Shown here in pieces: positions 41,981 through 51,200 of a DNA stretch of 64,000 bases. A program made the position numbers and the translations under genes. The notes beneath the pieces are model-generated. The model was not told the DNA's origin, did no database searches, and worked only from the letters and a program-made list of their open reading frames with translations. Position 1 is the stretch's first letter, and every line of letters starts with the position of its first letter. This DNA comes from UBA2040 sp041674745 (GTDB taxonomy: Bacteria > Bacteroidota > Bacteroidia > Flavobacteriales_D > Crocinitomicaceae): positions 1 to 64,000 of the forward strand of contig JBAYVD010000003.1 of assembly GCA_041674745.1 (NCBI GenBank). Direction: 5' to 3'.

Positions 41981-43771
41981 TTAATAACAATAGTGATTCG
42001 CGGCAATTAATTTGTCGGCGATGATATGACGCATTTCTTTAGGATTGATTTCATTGGTTTTGGTAAACCGTTTCACACCCATGAGCATCATTTTCCGTTC
42101 GTCACCTTCTGCATAGGAGTAGATCGCATCTTTGGCAAATTTTGCAATTTTATCCGATTGGTCGAAGAAATAGGTTTTCACTATCGCTATTTCGGCAGCT
42201 AATTCTGCTTCTGATTTGTTTTGCAATGCTTTTTGCACGCGAAGCAAAACACTTTCGGCTTGGTAGGTAGCAATCGCAATATCCGCAATAGACATCAAGA
42301 CTTCTTGCTCTTTACTCAAGGTTTGCATCAATTTTTGAACGGCAGAACCAGCAACCATCAACAGTGTTTTTTTGAATCCTTCCAACATGCCTTCTTCAAT
42401 TCCAAATACGCCTTCTGGAGCGTCGCCGAAAGAAGGTACACTCATCAATTCATTGGAAACCGCCATGGCAGGTCCCATCAAATCCAATTCCCCTTTCAAG
42501 CCCCTTTTTAAGATCATGTCAACCGTTAACATGCGGTTGATTTCGTTCGTGCCTTCAAAAATTCGATTGATACGAGAATCGCGGTACGCTCTTTCGACGG
42601 AGGATTCAGCAGAATAGCCCATTCCTCCGAAGACTTGAACGCCTTCGTCCACAACGTAGTCCAAACATTCGGAACCGGCTACTTTCAATAAGGCGCATTC
42701 AGCAGCGAATTGTTCAATTCCTTTTAAGGTGGCTGTGCCTTTTTCCATGCCACCAGCTGTTAAAGCGTGAACGGCATCGTCGATGTTTTGTCCAACGCGG
42801 TAGGTGGCAGATTCCAATACATAGGTTCGAATTACTTGTTCGGACAATTTGTATTTAATGGCGCCATATTTGGAAATTGGACGTCCAAATTGTTCTCTTT
42901 CATTGGCGTATTTCACCGTGTCAGTAATGGTTGCTTTTGCTCCACCCATTACACCAGCCGCCAATTTGATACGACCAATATTCAATATATTGATGGCAAT
43001 TTTAAATCCGTTTTCACGCTCGGAAAGCATGTTTTCGACCGGAACTTTCACATTGTTGAAGAATACTTGTCGTGTCGAGGATCCTTTGATTCCCATTTTC
43101 TTTTCCTCAGGATTCAAAGTGATTCCTTCTGAATCTGCTTCTACTAAAAAGGCTGTCAAGTTTTTGTCGTCACCAATTTTAGCGAATACCGTGAAGAAAT
43201 TGGCAAATCCACCATTGGTGATCCACATTTTTTGACCGTTGATTGTATAAAATTTACCATCGTCCGACAAAACGGCTTTGGTTTTTCCCGAATTGGCATC
43301 TGATCCAGCGCTGGGTTCCGTTAAGCAATAGGCAGCTTTCCATTCGCCACTCGCCAATTTTGGTATGTATTTTTGTTTTTGTTCTTCGGTACCATAATAG
43401 AGTAGTGGCAATGTGCCAATTCCCGTGTGTGCACCGTAGGCAACTGAAAACGAATGTCCTTTTCCTAAATATTCCGTTGCCAACATCGATGAATTGAAAT
43501 CTACTCCCATTCCACCGTATTGTTCAGGAACGGTCATACCCAACAAGCCTAATTCTCCCGCTTTTTCCATCAAGCTAGGCATCAAACCTTCTTCCATTTT
43601 ATCAAGACGGTCTAAATTGGGGTGAACCTCCTGTTCAATAAAGTCAGTACACATCTGTGCAATCATTTGCTGTTCCTCTGTCCAATCTTCTGGGGTAAAA
43701 ACTTCCGATGGTTGTGTTTTGCGAATGATGAACTCACCACCTTTTATAGGATTCAATTTATCAGTTGACAT
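41981..43771 (-). CDS. Acyl-CoA dehydrogenase (long/VLCAD-like)
   Basis: 596 residues from MSTDKLNPIKGGEFIIRK (43771). CLTEPSAGSDANSG and KMWITNGGFAN are FAD-binding loops; REQFGRPISKYGAIKYKLSE and QVFGGMGYSAE with FEGTNEINRM are the conserved C-terminal helices. The catalytic Glu lies in the RIFEGTNEI segment by family position. The roughly 200-residue C-terminal extension matches the very-long-chain type. It performs the first step of fatty-acid beta-oxidation. A 14-bp palindrome lies upstream at 43817-43830. Confidence 0.93.
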   Translation of the reverse strand: MSTDKLNPIKGGEFIIRKTQPSEVFTPEDWTEEQQMIAQMCTDFIEQEVHPNLDRLDKMEEGLMPSLMEKAGELGLLGMTVPEQYGGMGVDFNSSMLATEYLGKGHSFSVAYGAHTGIGTLPLLYYGTEEQKQKYIPKLASGEWKAAYCLTEPSAGSDANSGKTKAVLSDDGKFYTINGQKMWITNGGFANFFTVFAKIGDDKNLTAFLVEADSEGITLNPEEKKMGIKGSSTRQVFFNNVKVPVENMLSERENGFKIAINILNIGRIKLAAGVMGGAKATITDTVKYANEREQFGRPISKYGAIKYKLSEQVIRTYVLESATYRVGQNIDDAVHALTAGGMEKGTATLKGIEQFAAECALLKVAGSECLDYVVDEGVQVFGGMGYSAESSVERAYRDSRINRIFEGTNEINRMLTVDMILKRGLKGELDLMGPAMAVSNELMSVPSFGDAPEGVFGIEEGMLEGFKKTLLMVAGSAVQKLMQTLSKEQEVLMSIADIAIATYQAESVLLRVQKALQNKSEAELAAEIAIVKTYFFDQSDKIAKFAKDAIYSYAEGDERKMMLMGVKRFTKTNEINPKEMRHIIADKLIAANHYCY

Positions 43772-43816
43772 AATTTTTTCTTTTAGTTGATGAAAGATAC
43801 ACAAAAAATCCCAATG

Positions 43817-43830
43817 CTATGCATGCATAG
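43817..43830. promoter_or_regulatory. Perfect 14-bp palindrome in a divergent promoter region
   Basis: CTATGCATGCATAG lies between the divergent acyl-CoA dehydrogenase and GH113-like genes. Its length and symmetry fit a dimeric repressor operator. Confidence 0.5.
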
Positions 43831-43876
43831 AATAATTTCTTTTAAAAATTTGAATTATTTAACTTAATTTACTCGA

Positions 43877-44899
43877 ATGAAATACAAATCTTATAGTCGA
43901 TTTTGGATGCTCATGCTACTCGTTGGATTCTATTCTTGTCATACAGAAGGACAAAATACGGGGAAAATTAATGGCTTGAGTTTTGTGGCTTCGTCCCAAA
44001 AAATTAGTCACGAGGAAGTGGAAGTCATGGTAAAAACCCATGCCAATTATGCAGCCATCATGCCTTTTGCCTTTCTGCAGAATTTGAATTCAACGGCAAT
44101 CTTTTTTGATAATCCAAGACAATGGTGGGGCGAAAAGGCGGAAGGTTGTGCCGAAACCATTCGAATGTGTCATGAAAAAGGAATCAACGTGATGGTGAAA
44201 CCTCAAATTTGGGTCGGAAGTGGCGAGTTTACTGGTTTAATAGAGATGAAAACCGAAGACGATTGGTTGAAGTTTGAAGAGAATTACAGTAAATTTATTT
44301 TAACATTTGCGAAAATAGCCCAAGAGCAACAAGCGGAAATGTTTTGCATCGGTACGGAATTGGAGCGGTTTGTAAAACATGAACCCGTTTATTGGAGTCG
44401 ATTGATTGAAGAAATTCGGGCTGTTTATTCAGGTAAAATTACCTATGCTGAAAATTGGGATTGCTTCGATCAACCCACTTTTTTGAGAGAATTGGATTTT
44501 GTGGGCGTCGATGCTTATTTTCCATTGACGGATGAAAAAAGTCCTTCTGTTGAACAAATTCGAGCCGGTTGGCAGAAGCACCTAGCCGTCATGGAGCAAT
44601 GTTATAGAACCACGGGAAAACAAATTCTTTTCACGGAATGTGGTTATCGAAGTGTCGATTATGCCGGAGCCAAACCCTGGGATTACAACGGTGAAAACAA
44701 AGCTGTGAATGAGGAATTGCAAGCGCGCTTGACCGAAGTACTTTTTGAATTGTGGCAAAAAGAGTGGATGGCGGGAGGTTTCATATGGAAATGGTTTCCT
44801 TTTCATGACAGGGCGGGTGGTCCTGCCGACAATCAATTTTCACCCCAAAACAAATTGGCGCAGAAAACGATAACTGAATTTTTCGGGCAATCTCGTTGA
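43877..44899 (+). CDS. GH113-like TIM-barrel glycoside hydrolase lipoprotein
   Basis: 340 residues with a lipobox in VGFYSCHTEGQ. GINVMVKPQIWVGSGEF, MFCIGTELERF (putative acid/base Glu) and ILFTECGYRSVDY (putative nucleophile Glu) match the barrel signatures of GH113 beta-mannanase-like proteins. GGFIWKWFPFHD gives the final strand. It probably acts on beta-mannan or a related glycan at the cell surface; substrate is inferred from the family. Confidence 0.82.
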   Translation: MKYKSYSRFWMLMLLVGFYSCHTEGQNTGKINGLSFVASSQKISHEEVEVMVKTHANYAAIMPFAFLQNLNSTAIFFDNPRQWWGEKAEGCAETIRMCHEKGINVMVKPQIWVGSGEFTGLIEMKTEDDWLKFEENYSKFILTFAKIAQEQQAEMFCIGTELERFVKHEPVYWSRLIEEIRAVYSGKITYAENWDCFDQPTFLRELDFVGVDAYFPLTDEKSPSVEQIRAGWQKHLAVMEQCYRTTGKQILFTECGYRSVDYAGAKPWDYNGENKAVNEELQARLTEVLFELWQKEWMAGGFIWKWFPFHDRAGGPADNQFSPQNKLAQKTITEFFGQSR

Positions 44900-44908
44900 G
44901 CAAAAAGC

Positions 44909-46324
44909 TTATTCTAAGATGATTTTTTTCGTGGAGAATTCGCCTTCTTTTTCAAAAGTAATCAGGTAAATACCTGCCGACAAACCACTTAGATCCAATG
45001 AAAAAATCGGTGTGTTGGTTTGTCCGATCAATAACTTTTCGCCGGCTAGGTTCACAACTTTGTACGCACAGTTGGTGGAATTTAATTCCATCAAGTCAAT
45101 TTGAAGCATTCCTTTGGAAGGATTTGGCGAGATGGAAATAGAAGAAAATCCTGATTGGACTTCTTTCAAATCAGCCGTTAAATCAGCCGTTGTGCAATGA
45201 AATAGATCATCGTCGACCGTTGTGCCATCACCCAATTGACCAATGTAATTGGCTCCTGAAGCACAGATGACCGTTTTTGCTCCTTTGATACCCACCGCAT
45301 GATTGCCCAAAACGGAAGAACTAAAAATCGTGCCAGGAGCAGCGGCTACTTCTTGCCAATCGGAATCAAAACCAATTTGAACGGGGAAATTTTCCTGATT
45401 TGTACCACCATAGCCTAGTTGACCGAATCCATTGTATCCCCAACCGTATAAGCGTTGATCCAGACTAATGCCAAATGCAAAGGAAGAACCCGCGGCAATT
45501 TTAATCCAATTGTTGGCTGTTCCCGCTTGTTCGGGTACCGCATGCTCGATGGTTGTGCCATCACCCAATTGACCGTTTCCATTGAATCCCCAAGCCCAAA
45601 GTGTTCCGTCGTTTCGGCGTGCCAAGGAAAATTCAAAACCGGCCGCAATTTCAACCCAGCTCGTCAAGGAGCCTACTTGCACAGGCGTTTCGCTTTGAGT
45701 AGTGGTGCCGTTTCCCAATTGACCATTTCCATTGAATCCCCAAGACCAGATGGTTCCGTCTGCTTTCAAAGCCAACGAATGGGAACCACCGGCGGCGGCT
45801 GAAACCCAATCGTGGTCGGTGCCAACTGGTGTCGGCGTGAGCGTATTGGTTGTAGAGCCTATTCCCAGTTGTCCGTTAAAATTGAATCCCCAGGTCCAAA
45901 GTGTGCTATCCGTTTTGATGCCGAAAGAATGACCTTGGCCAGCACAGATAAAACGCCAATCGTTGTCCATTCCTACTTGCGTAGGTTCGTTTTGCTGGGT
46001 AGTATTTCCAATGCCCAATTGACCAACCGAGTTGAGTCCCCACGACCAAAGTGTGCCGTTTGTTTTAATACCGAAAGATTGAAAAGAACCCGCAGCAATG
46101 GATTTCCAATCTGTTGCTGTTCCAATTTGCAAAGGGTCAAACGTAGAAATGTTGTTGCCAAAACCCAACTGTCCGTTCAAATTGTTTCCCCAACCCCAAA
46201 TCGTTTGATCTGATTTTAAGGCAATGGTAAATTCAGTTCCGCATGAAACCTTGTCCCAAGTAGATTGAGTTTTACCTAAAAAGGGTATACAAAAAAGAGC
46301 AAGCACGATGTGTAGTTTATTCAT
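44909..46324 (-). CDS. Secreted RCC1-repeat protein with T9SS type A tail
   Basis: 471 residues with a signal peptide ending FLGKTQ. Seven RCC1-type repeats are visible by the motif WGxNxxGQLGxG (for example WGWGNNLNGQLGFG, WSWGFNGNGQLGNG, WAWGFNGNGQLGDG), forming a complete seven-blade propeller. The last 75 residues (SISPNPSKGMLQID...LSAGIYLITFEKEG) form a T9SS sorting domain. It is likely a surface-exposed binding protein. Confidence 0.9.
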   Translation of the reverse strand: MNKLHIVLALFCIPFLGKTQSTWDKVSCGTEFTIALKSDQTIWGWGNNLNGQLGFGNNISTFDPLQIGTATDWKSIAAGSFQSFGIKTNGTLWSWGLNSVGQLGIGNTTQQNEPTQVGMDNDWRFICAGQGHSFGIKTDSTLWTWGFNFNGQLGIGSTTNTLTPTPVGTDHDWVSAAAGGSHSLALKADGTIWSWGFNGNGQLGNGTTTQSETPVQVGSLTSWVEIAAGFEFSLARRNDGTLWAWGFNGNGQLGDGTTIEHAVPEQAGTANNWIKIAAGSSFAFGISLDQRLYGWGYNGFGQLGYGGTNQENFPVQIGFDSDWQEVAAAPGTIFSSSVLGNHAVGIKGAKTVICASGANYIGQLGDGTTVDDDLFHCTTADLTADLKEVQSGFSSISISPNPSKGMLQIDLMELNSTNCAYKVVNLAGEKLLIGQTNTPIFSLDLSGLSAGIYLITFEKEGEFSTKKIILE

Positions 46325-46364
46325 GTTTTGGTTATCTGCCGTTGAAGTGAGCTAAAGTAAGGAA

Positions 46365-46436
46365 AAAGATTCAAGGTGACAATTCAATTTTCAATCGCTT
46401 GCCTTTGATTTTTTCTTGACGGATCAAGCGGAGGAT
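46365..46436 (-). pseudogene. Copy of the 3' end of the DbpA-like helicase gene
   Basis: It matches 52372-52443 in the same orientation at about 67 of 72 bases, including the last roughly 20 codons (LRLIRQEKIKGKRLKIELS then stop) and a few bases beyond the stop. The rest of the helicase gene is absent here. It marks the left end of a roughly 6-kb segment bracketed by direct repeats. Confidence 0.9.
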
Positions 46437-46629
46437 TACTTGTTTTTTAGCCACGAATACACGAATAGCCACGAATGTTTTTTTTGAATTCAATACAGAA
46501 TGCATAACCGTTTGTTTAAGAATATAGTAAGTTAAACAAGTAATATTCGTGTACATTCGTGTATTAACTTCGTTGCTGCTTCGCGGTCGTGGCAAGTTTC
46601 CATCGAATATTCCATCTAAATTCAACAAA

Positions 46630-46656
46630 AAAGCCCCGATAAAATTTTACCGAGGC
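46630..46656 (-). terminator. Terminator of the S74-domain gene
   Basis: On the minus strand AAGCCTCGGTAAAA pairs with TTTTATCGGGGCTT with one internal mismatch, and a T-run follows. It sits just downstream of the 46681 stop. Confidence 0.75.
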
Positions 46657-46680
46657 TTGCGAACTGTTTATCATAAAATA

Positions 46681-48135
46681 CTATTTCACAATCATTCTCT
46701 TCGAAAGAATCTCCTGACCGTTTTGCGTAAGGCTGTAAATAAACATACCTTTTCCAATTTCTGCAGCTGAGATTGTTATTTCGCCTTTGTTTTGGTTGAT
46801 TGGGTAATCTTTTACCAAACCACCATTCAAGTTGAAAATGGTAATGGATGCTTGATTCACACCCGGTGCCAATTCGTATCGGATGATGCTTCTGTCATCA
46901 AAAGGATTGGGTGTGTTTTGCTCCATGGAATACCCTTTTACCGCATTGTTATTTTGCATCAATTGACTACGCACATTATCGTTGGCTTTGTAATCGTCTA
47001 ATTCTTGGCGAACAGCTTGTAGTTCGGTGTTCAATTCTTGCACAGCTCCCGTCAAAACGGAAATAAGACCAACGTAATTAATGGATTTGAAGGTAATCTC
47101 AGAAGTAACTTTGCCTTCTTCATCAAAAATTGGTTTTTTCACGTCTTTCGTAAGTTCTGGGAAAACTTCCGCCAATTCTTGCGAAATGAAACCGTGTTGG
47201 TTGACTTCTGGCAAAATAATTCCATCTATTTTTTTGTACGTGTACGTCACTGGATTTAGTAAAGAAATTCTTTTCAAAATGTCCTTTTCTTTTGTAACGT
47301 TTTGTTTTAACTTTTCATCAGAAGGAAGATAGGATCCTGTACAAAAAACGTCGCCATCAAAGTACCCAGCCCAACCGCTTCCTGCCGAGTATCCTTCTCC
47401 AAATATGGCAGCGCCAAAAGTGGTTGGATTGGCATTAATTCTTCCTTGCACACCAATGGAAACGTCGCTTGCATTTGCTTTTGCAAAAATGGTGGTAGAG
47501 TTTTCTCCTCCAATACAATCTGCAAAAATTGCATTACCTGTAGAGGTATGAACCACTTTAATGTTCTCACCAACTTTCGTTCCATTGCCAAATAGTTGAA
47601 TATCTAGACCTGTAAGTCCGTCTGATCCGATGCCTACTTTTGGAGCTGATGGATTAAAAATACTTGGGTTAGCGTTGCCAAAATAGGTTCTTCCTTCTGG
47701 TGTCATGGAGGCGACGAGCGTATTTGTACCTGGAGAACCAGAAGCTCCAAAACCATCTCCAACACGAAACTCTAAATTACCAATAGGAGTAACTGAACTA
47801 TTCCCAATCCATTGAATACGAGGGTTTTTAGGGCTTGTGCTTGTGTAGCCCGTAACGAGCGCGCTTCCATCATATTGAAAACGGGAACCATAAAAAGTTT
47901 GAATACCTCCGGTTGGCACTTGACCGATGGAGAGCCATCGATCTGTAGTTCCAAAAGTAAAATCAACAGTTGCTCCTTGTAACTGCGTGAATGCACCAGA
48001 TTGAAATCGAAATATTTCGTCAGAGCCTAAGCTAGAAGTAGGTATAGGATCCAATACTGGGTTACTTGAATAATTGTCCTGCCCAAAGGCAAAACCGAAC
48101 GTCGAAAAACTAAAAATTAAAAAAGCTTTTTTCAT
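46681..48135 (-). CDS. T9SS-secreted protein with Peptidase_S74 chaperone domain
   Basis: 484 residues from MKKAFLIFSFSTFGF (48135), with a signal peptide ending FAFGQ. The body is rich in Gly/Ser/Thr like tail-spike or trimeric surface proteins (GIGSDGLTGLDIQLFGNG, GAAIFGEGYSAGSGW). SYLPSDEKLKQNVTKEKD is the start of an intramolecular chaperone (S74) domain, with the Ser-Asp cleavage site. A coiled coil (VQELNTELQAVRQELDDY) and a T9SS type A tail (NTPNPFDDRSIIRYEL) follow. It is probably a homotrimeric surface fibre. Confidence 0.88.
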   Translation of the reverse strand: MKKAFLIFSFSTFGFAFGQDNYSSNPVLDPIPTSSLGSDEIFRFQSGAFTQLQGATVDFTFGTTDRWLSIGQVPTGGIQTFYGSRFQYDGSALVTGYTSTSPKNPRIQWIGNSSVTPIGNLEFRVGDGFGASGSPGTNTLVASMTPEGRTYFGNANPSIFNPSAPKVGIGSDGLTGLDIQLFGNGTKVGENIKVVHTSTGNAIFADCIGGENSTTIFAKANASDVSIGVQGRINANPTTFGAAIFGEGYSAGSGWAGYFDGDVFCTGSYLPSDEKLKQNVTKEKDILKRISLLNPVTYTYKKIDGIILPEVNQHGFISQELAEVFPELTKDVKKPIFDEEGKVTSEITFKSINYVGLISVLTGAVQELNTELQAVRQELDDYKANDNVRSQLMQNNNAVKGYSMEQNTPNPFDDRSIIRYELAPGVNQASITIFNLNGGLVKDYPINQNKGEITISAAEIGKGMFIYSLTQNGQEILSKRMIVK

Positions 48136-48223
48136 AGTAAAATGTTTAAGGTTAAGAGTCAATTTTATAAAAAAAAAAAATACAAAACCAAAATAAAGGT
48201 GTTTATTTATTATAATTTAACAT

Positions 48224-48249
48224 TTATGTTTTTTATTCAAAAACATAAT
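48224..48249. promoter_or_regulatory. 10-bp inverted repeat upstream of the giant adhesin gene
   Basis: TTATGTTTTT (48224-48233) and AAAAACATAA (48240-48249) flank six bases. It lies just before a TACATTTG element at 48256-48263, over the expected -33 region, and between divergent genes. It may be an operator. Confidence 0.4.
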
Positions 48250-48255
48250 TAACAT

Positions 48256-48263
48256 ACATTTGT
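48256..48263 (+). promoter_or_regulatory. Candidate TAnnTTTG promoter element
   Basis: TACATTTG lies 20 bases before the start of the 1335-residue gene, in strongly AT-rich sequence. Confidence 0.45.
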
Positions 48264-48282
48264 TTTACTATAAACATTTATA

Positions 48283-51200
48283 ATGAGAAGAATAATTTTT
48301 TTATATTTTGTGCTAATAGCAAATATACTTTTTTCTCAATCTGACGTCCCCTTGACTTTGCGATCTCAATTCAATGGAGCTTACGGGTATAAAATCATCG
48401 GCAATACTCACAATTTTTTAGATAACCGTCAAACTCCGACACCACCATGCACAATGAATACAAATTCAACTGCGATATTAAGCCTTAATCCCAACCAAAA
48501 CGTAGTGGCTGCTTATTTATATTGGTCTGGAATTGGAAATGGAACTTTCGATACAATAGCCACTTTAAATGGAGTTAATTACACTGCACAAAATACATTT
48601 GTAGGTTATCCAACAAATGGCGCAGCTATTAGTTACTTCAGCTCTTTTTACGATGTAACTGCCCAAGTTTTAGGTACTGGAAATGGTACTTATACCTTTT
48701 CAAATTTTAATTTAAACCCGATAATCAGCGCTTTTTGTACAAATAGAATTTATTATTCAGGTTGGTATATTGTTATAGTTTACAATGAGGTTAGTCTTCC
48801 TAATACTCAATTAAATGTCTATGACGGCTTCAACGTTTTATCTTATTATTACAATAACGGCGTAACTCCTCTACAAATTGACAATCTAAATATAACCGAT
48901 ACAAACTTTGCGGAGATGACATACGTGGTATGGAACGGAAGTCCTAATTCGTTTTCAAGCCCAGCTTTTAGTAATGTAGAATCCGTTTCCGTTAATTCTA
49001 ATCTTTTATCGAATGCTCAAAATCCTGTGATCAACCCATTTAATGGAACAAATAGTTTTACTGGAAGCACCACCAATTGGAACATGGATGTTGATACTTA
49101 CGATATAAGTAATTATATAAATATCGGAGATTCAACCATGGACCTTGTTTTCACAACTATGTTTTTCCGCTTCATCTCCACCATCATCACCTCCATCGTT
49201 TCTGAACTCCCAGACGCCACTGTCACCTTAGACAGTGTTTCAGGCCAAGATATCTGCGAAAACCGAGATTTGGCGGTCGATTTTACGGTTTTCAATGTCA
49301 ATTCCAACGATACGTTGCCTGCGGGAACGCCCATTTCGTTTTTTGTCAACGATAGTGTTTTTGTATCTACAGTACTCACGCCTAGCGATATTTTGATCGG
49401 GGATAGTTTACTGATAAGTGCAACGGTTTCCATTCCAGTTGGAATTCCGAGTCCGTTTTCGTTGAGCATCATCGCCAACCAAGACAGCACGCAACTCGTT
49501 GTCATTCAAGAAAGTAATTTGACCAACAATGTGTCCAACGATACACTGATCACCCTAAACGAAATTTTCATTCCCACCTTCGATTCCATTGCGCCCGTTT
49601 GCCAAGGAACCAATGTGGTTTTGCCAACTACTTCCACCAATGGCGTGGCAGGAAGTTGGTCGCCAGCGTTCAACAACCAAGCTACAACAACGTATTTATT
49701 CATTCCCATCGATACCAATTGCATTGATAGTGTGCAATTGACGGTACAAATTGTTCCATCAACACTGCCTACTTTCACTTTAGCCGATTCTATTTGCGTG
49801 AGCGGAACGCTTGTTTTTCCAACGGTTTCCAGCAATGCAATTACTGGATCGTGGTCGCCAGCTTTTGACAACCAAAACAGCGCAACGTATACTTTTTCAC
49901 CTGATTCTGTGAATGTGGTGGCGGAAGGTTGCCCCATTTCAACGCAACACGCCGTGGTAATTGTTCCGCAAACAGTTCCGAGTTTTTCTTTTGCGGATTC
50001 TTTGTGCATAGGTACAAGTTTTGTGTTGCCTACCCAAGCCGATAACGGAATTTTGGGAACGTGGTCGGCGCCGTTTAACAATCAACTTTCGACGATTTAC
50101 ACCTTTTCGCCTAGTTCAATTTCTGTTTTCAACGGTTGCGCAGCGACGGTAAACCAAACGATAACGATTATTCCAACGCTCACACCCACTTTTACCATCG
50201 CGGATTCGATGTGTGCGGATGTAATCTATTCTTTGCCAACGAGTTCCAATGAAAACGTGCTTGGAACGTGGTCGCCTGTTTTTGATAATCAAGCCACGCA
50301 AACCTATTCTTTTGCTCCGAGTTCTTCTGGAATCGTCAGCACAAATGTAGGCTTCAGATGTCCGCTTTCGGCGAGTAAAACGGTAACGATTGTTCCACGA
50401 ACAACGCCGACTTTCTCGATTTTGGATTCCATTTGCGTGGGCGCGAGTTTGGTTTTGCCATCAACTTCCAATAATTCAATTACTGGAAGCTGGTCGCCTG
50501 CGTTCAACAACCAAATGACCACGACGTATACGTTTGCGCCCACAACCATTACCGTTGCAACAGGTTGTCCCGAAAGTGTGCAAGAAACGGTGGTTGTCGA
50601 TCCGTTTGTCGATCCGATTTTCACGTCCATCGACTCCATTTGTCAGGGAAATATCGTTTCGCTACCCACTATTTCAGAGAATTTCATCAGCGGAAGTTGG
50701 TCACCAGTATTTGATAATCAAGTGACTACGACATATACATTCACACCAAGCGATCCGGGTTGTATTTCCACGGCGCAAATGACGGTTCCTGTTTTCCCGC
50801 TCATCACGCCTAGTTTTAGCATCGCCGATTCCATTTGCCAGGGTGATACGCTGGTTTTTCCAATCACTTCCGATAACAGCATTTCTGGAACGTGGTCGCC
50901 CGCTTTGAACAACCAACAAACAACGACCTATACTTTCACGCCCAACGCCAATGAATGTGCCGTTCCTCTGCAATGGACGGTCCAAGTTGCACCGCGCATC
51001 ACGCCAATTTTCAGTCTGTACGACACGCTTTGCGCAGGAGGAACCTTGATTTTACCTTCACTTTCCGACAACACTATTTCAGGAAGTTGGTCACCCGTTT
51101 TGAACAACCAACAAACAACGACTTACACCTTTACCCAAGCGCCCAATGAATGCGCAACTTCAACGAATTTCACTTTGGTGGTATTGCCAGCGCAAGTTTC

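Larger units (their letters stand above)
46325..46680. other. Gene-free stretch with helicase 3'-end copy and word-repeat palindrome
   Basis: This gap holds a 72-base copy of the dbpA-like gene 3' end at 46365-46436. A palindrome of CACGAAT words follows (left 46451-46476; right ATTCGTGTACATTCGTG near 46545-46563), and then a terminator at 46630-46656. An open frame at 46371-46628 joins the helicase remnant to repeat sequence and is not a functional gene. Confidence 0.75.

Noticed and set aside
46371..46628. 85-codon minus-strand open frame
   Set aside because: Its end is a copied helicase tail and the rest is word-repeat DNA; counted as a pseudogene fragment plus repeat.
49506..50081. Minus-strand frames opposite the adhesin repeats
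   Set aside because: Periodic antisense of the repeat domains; no independent support.
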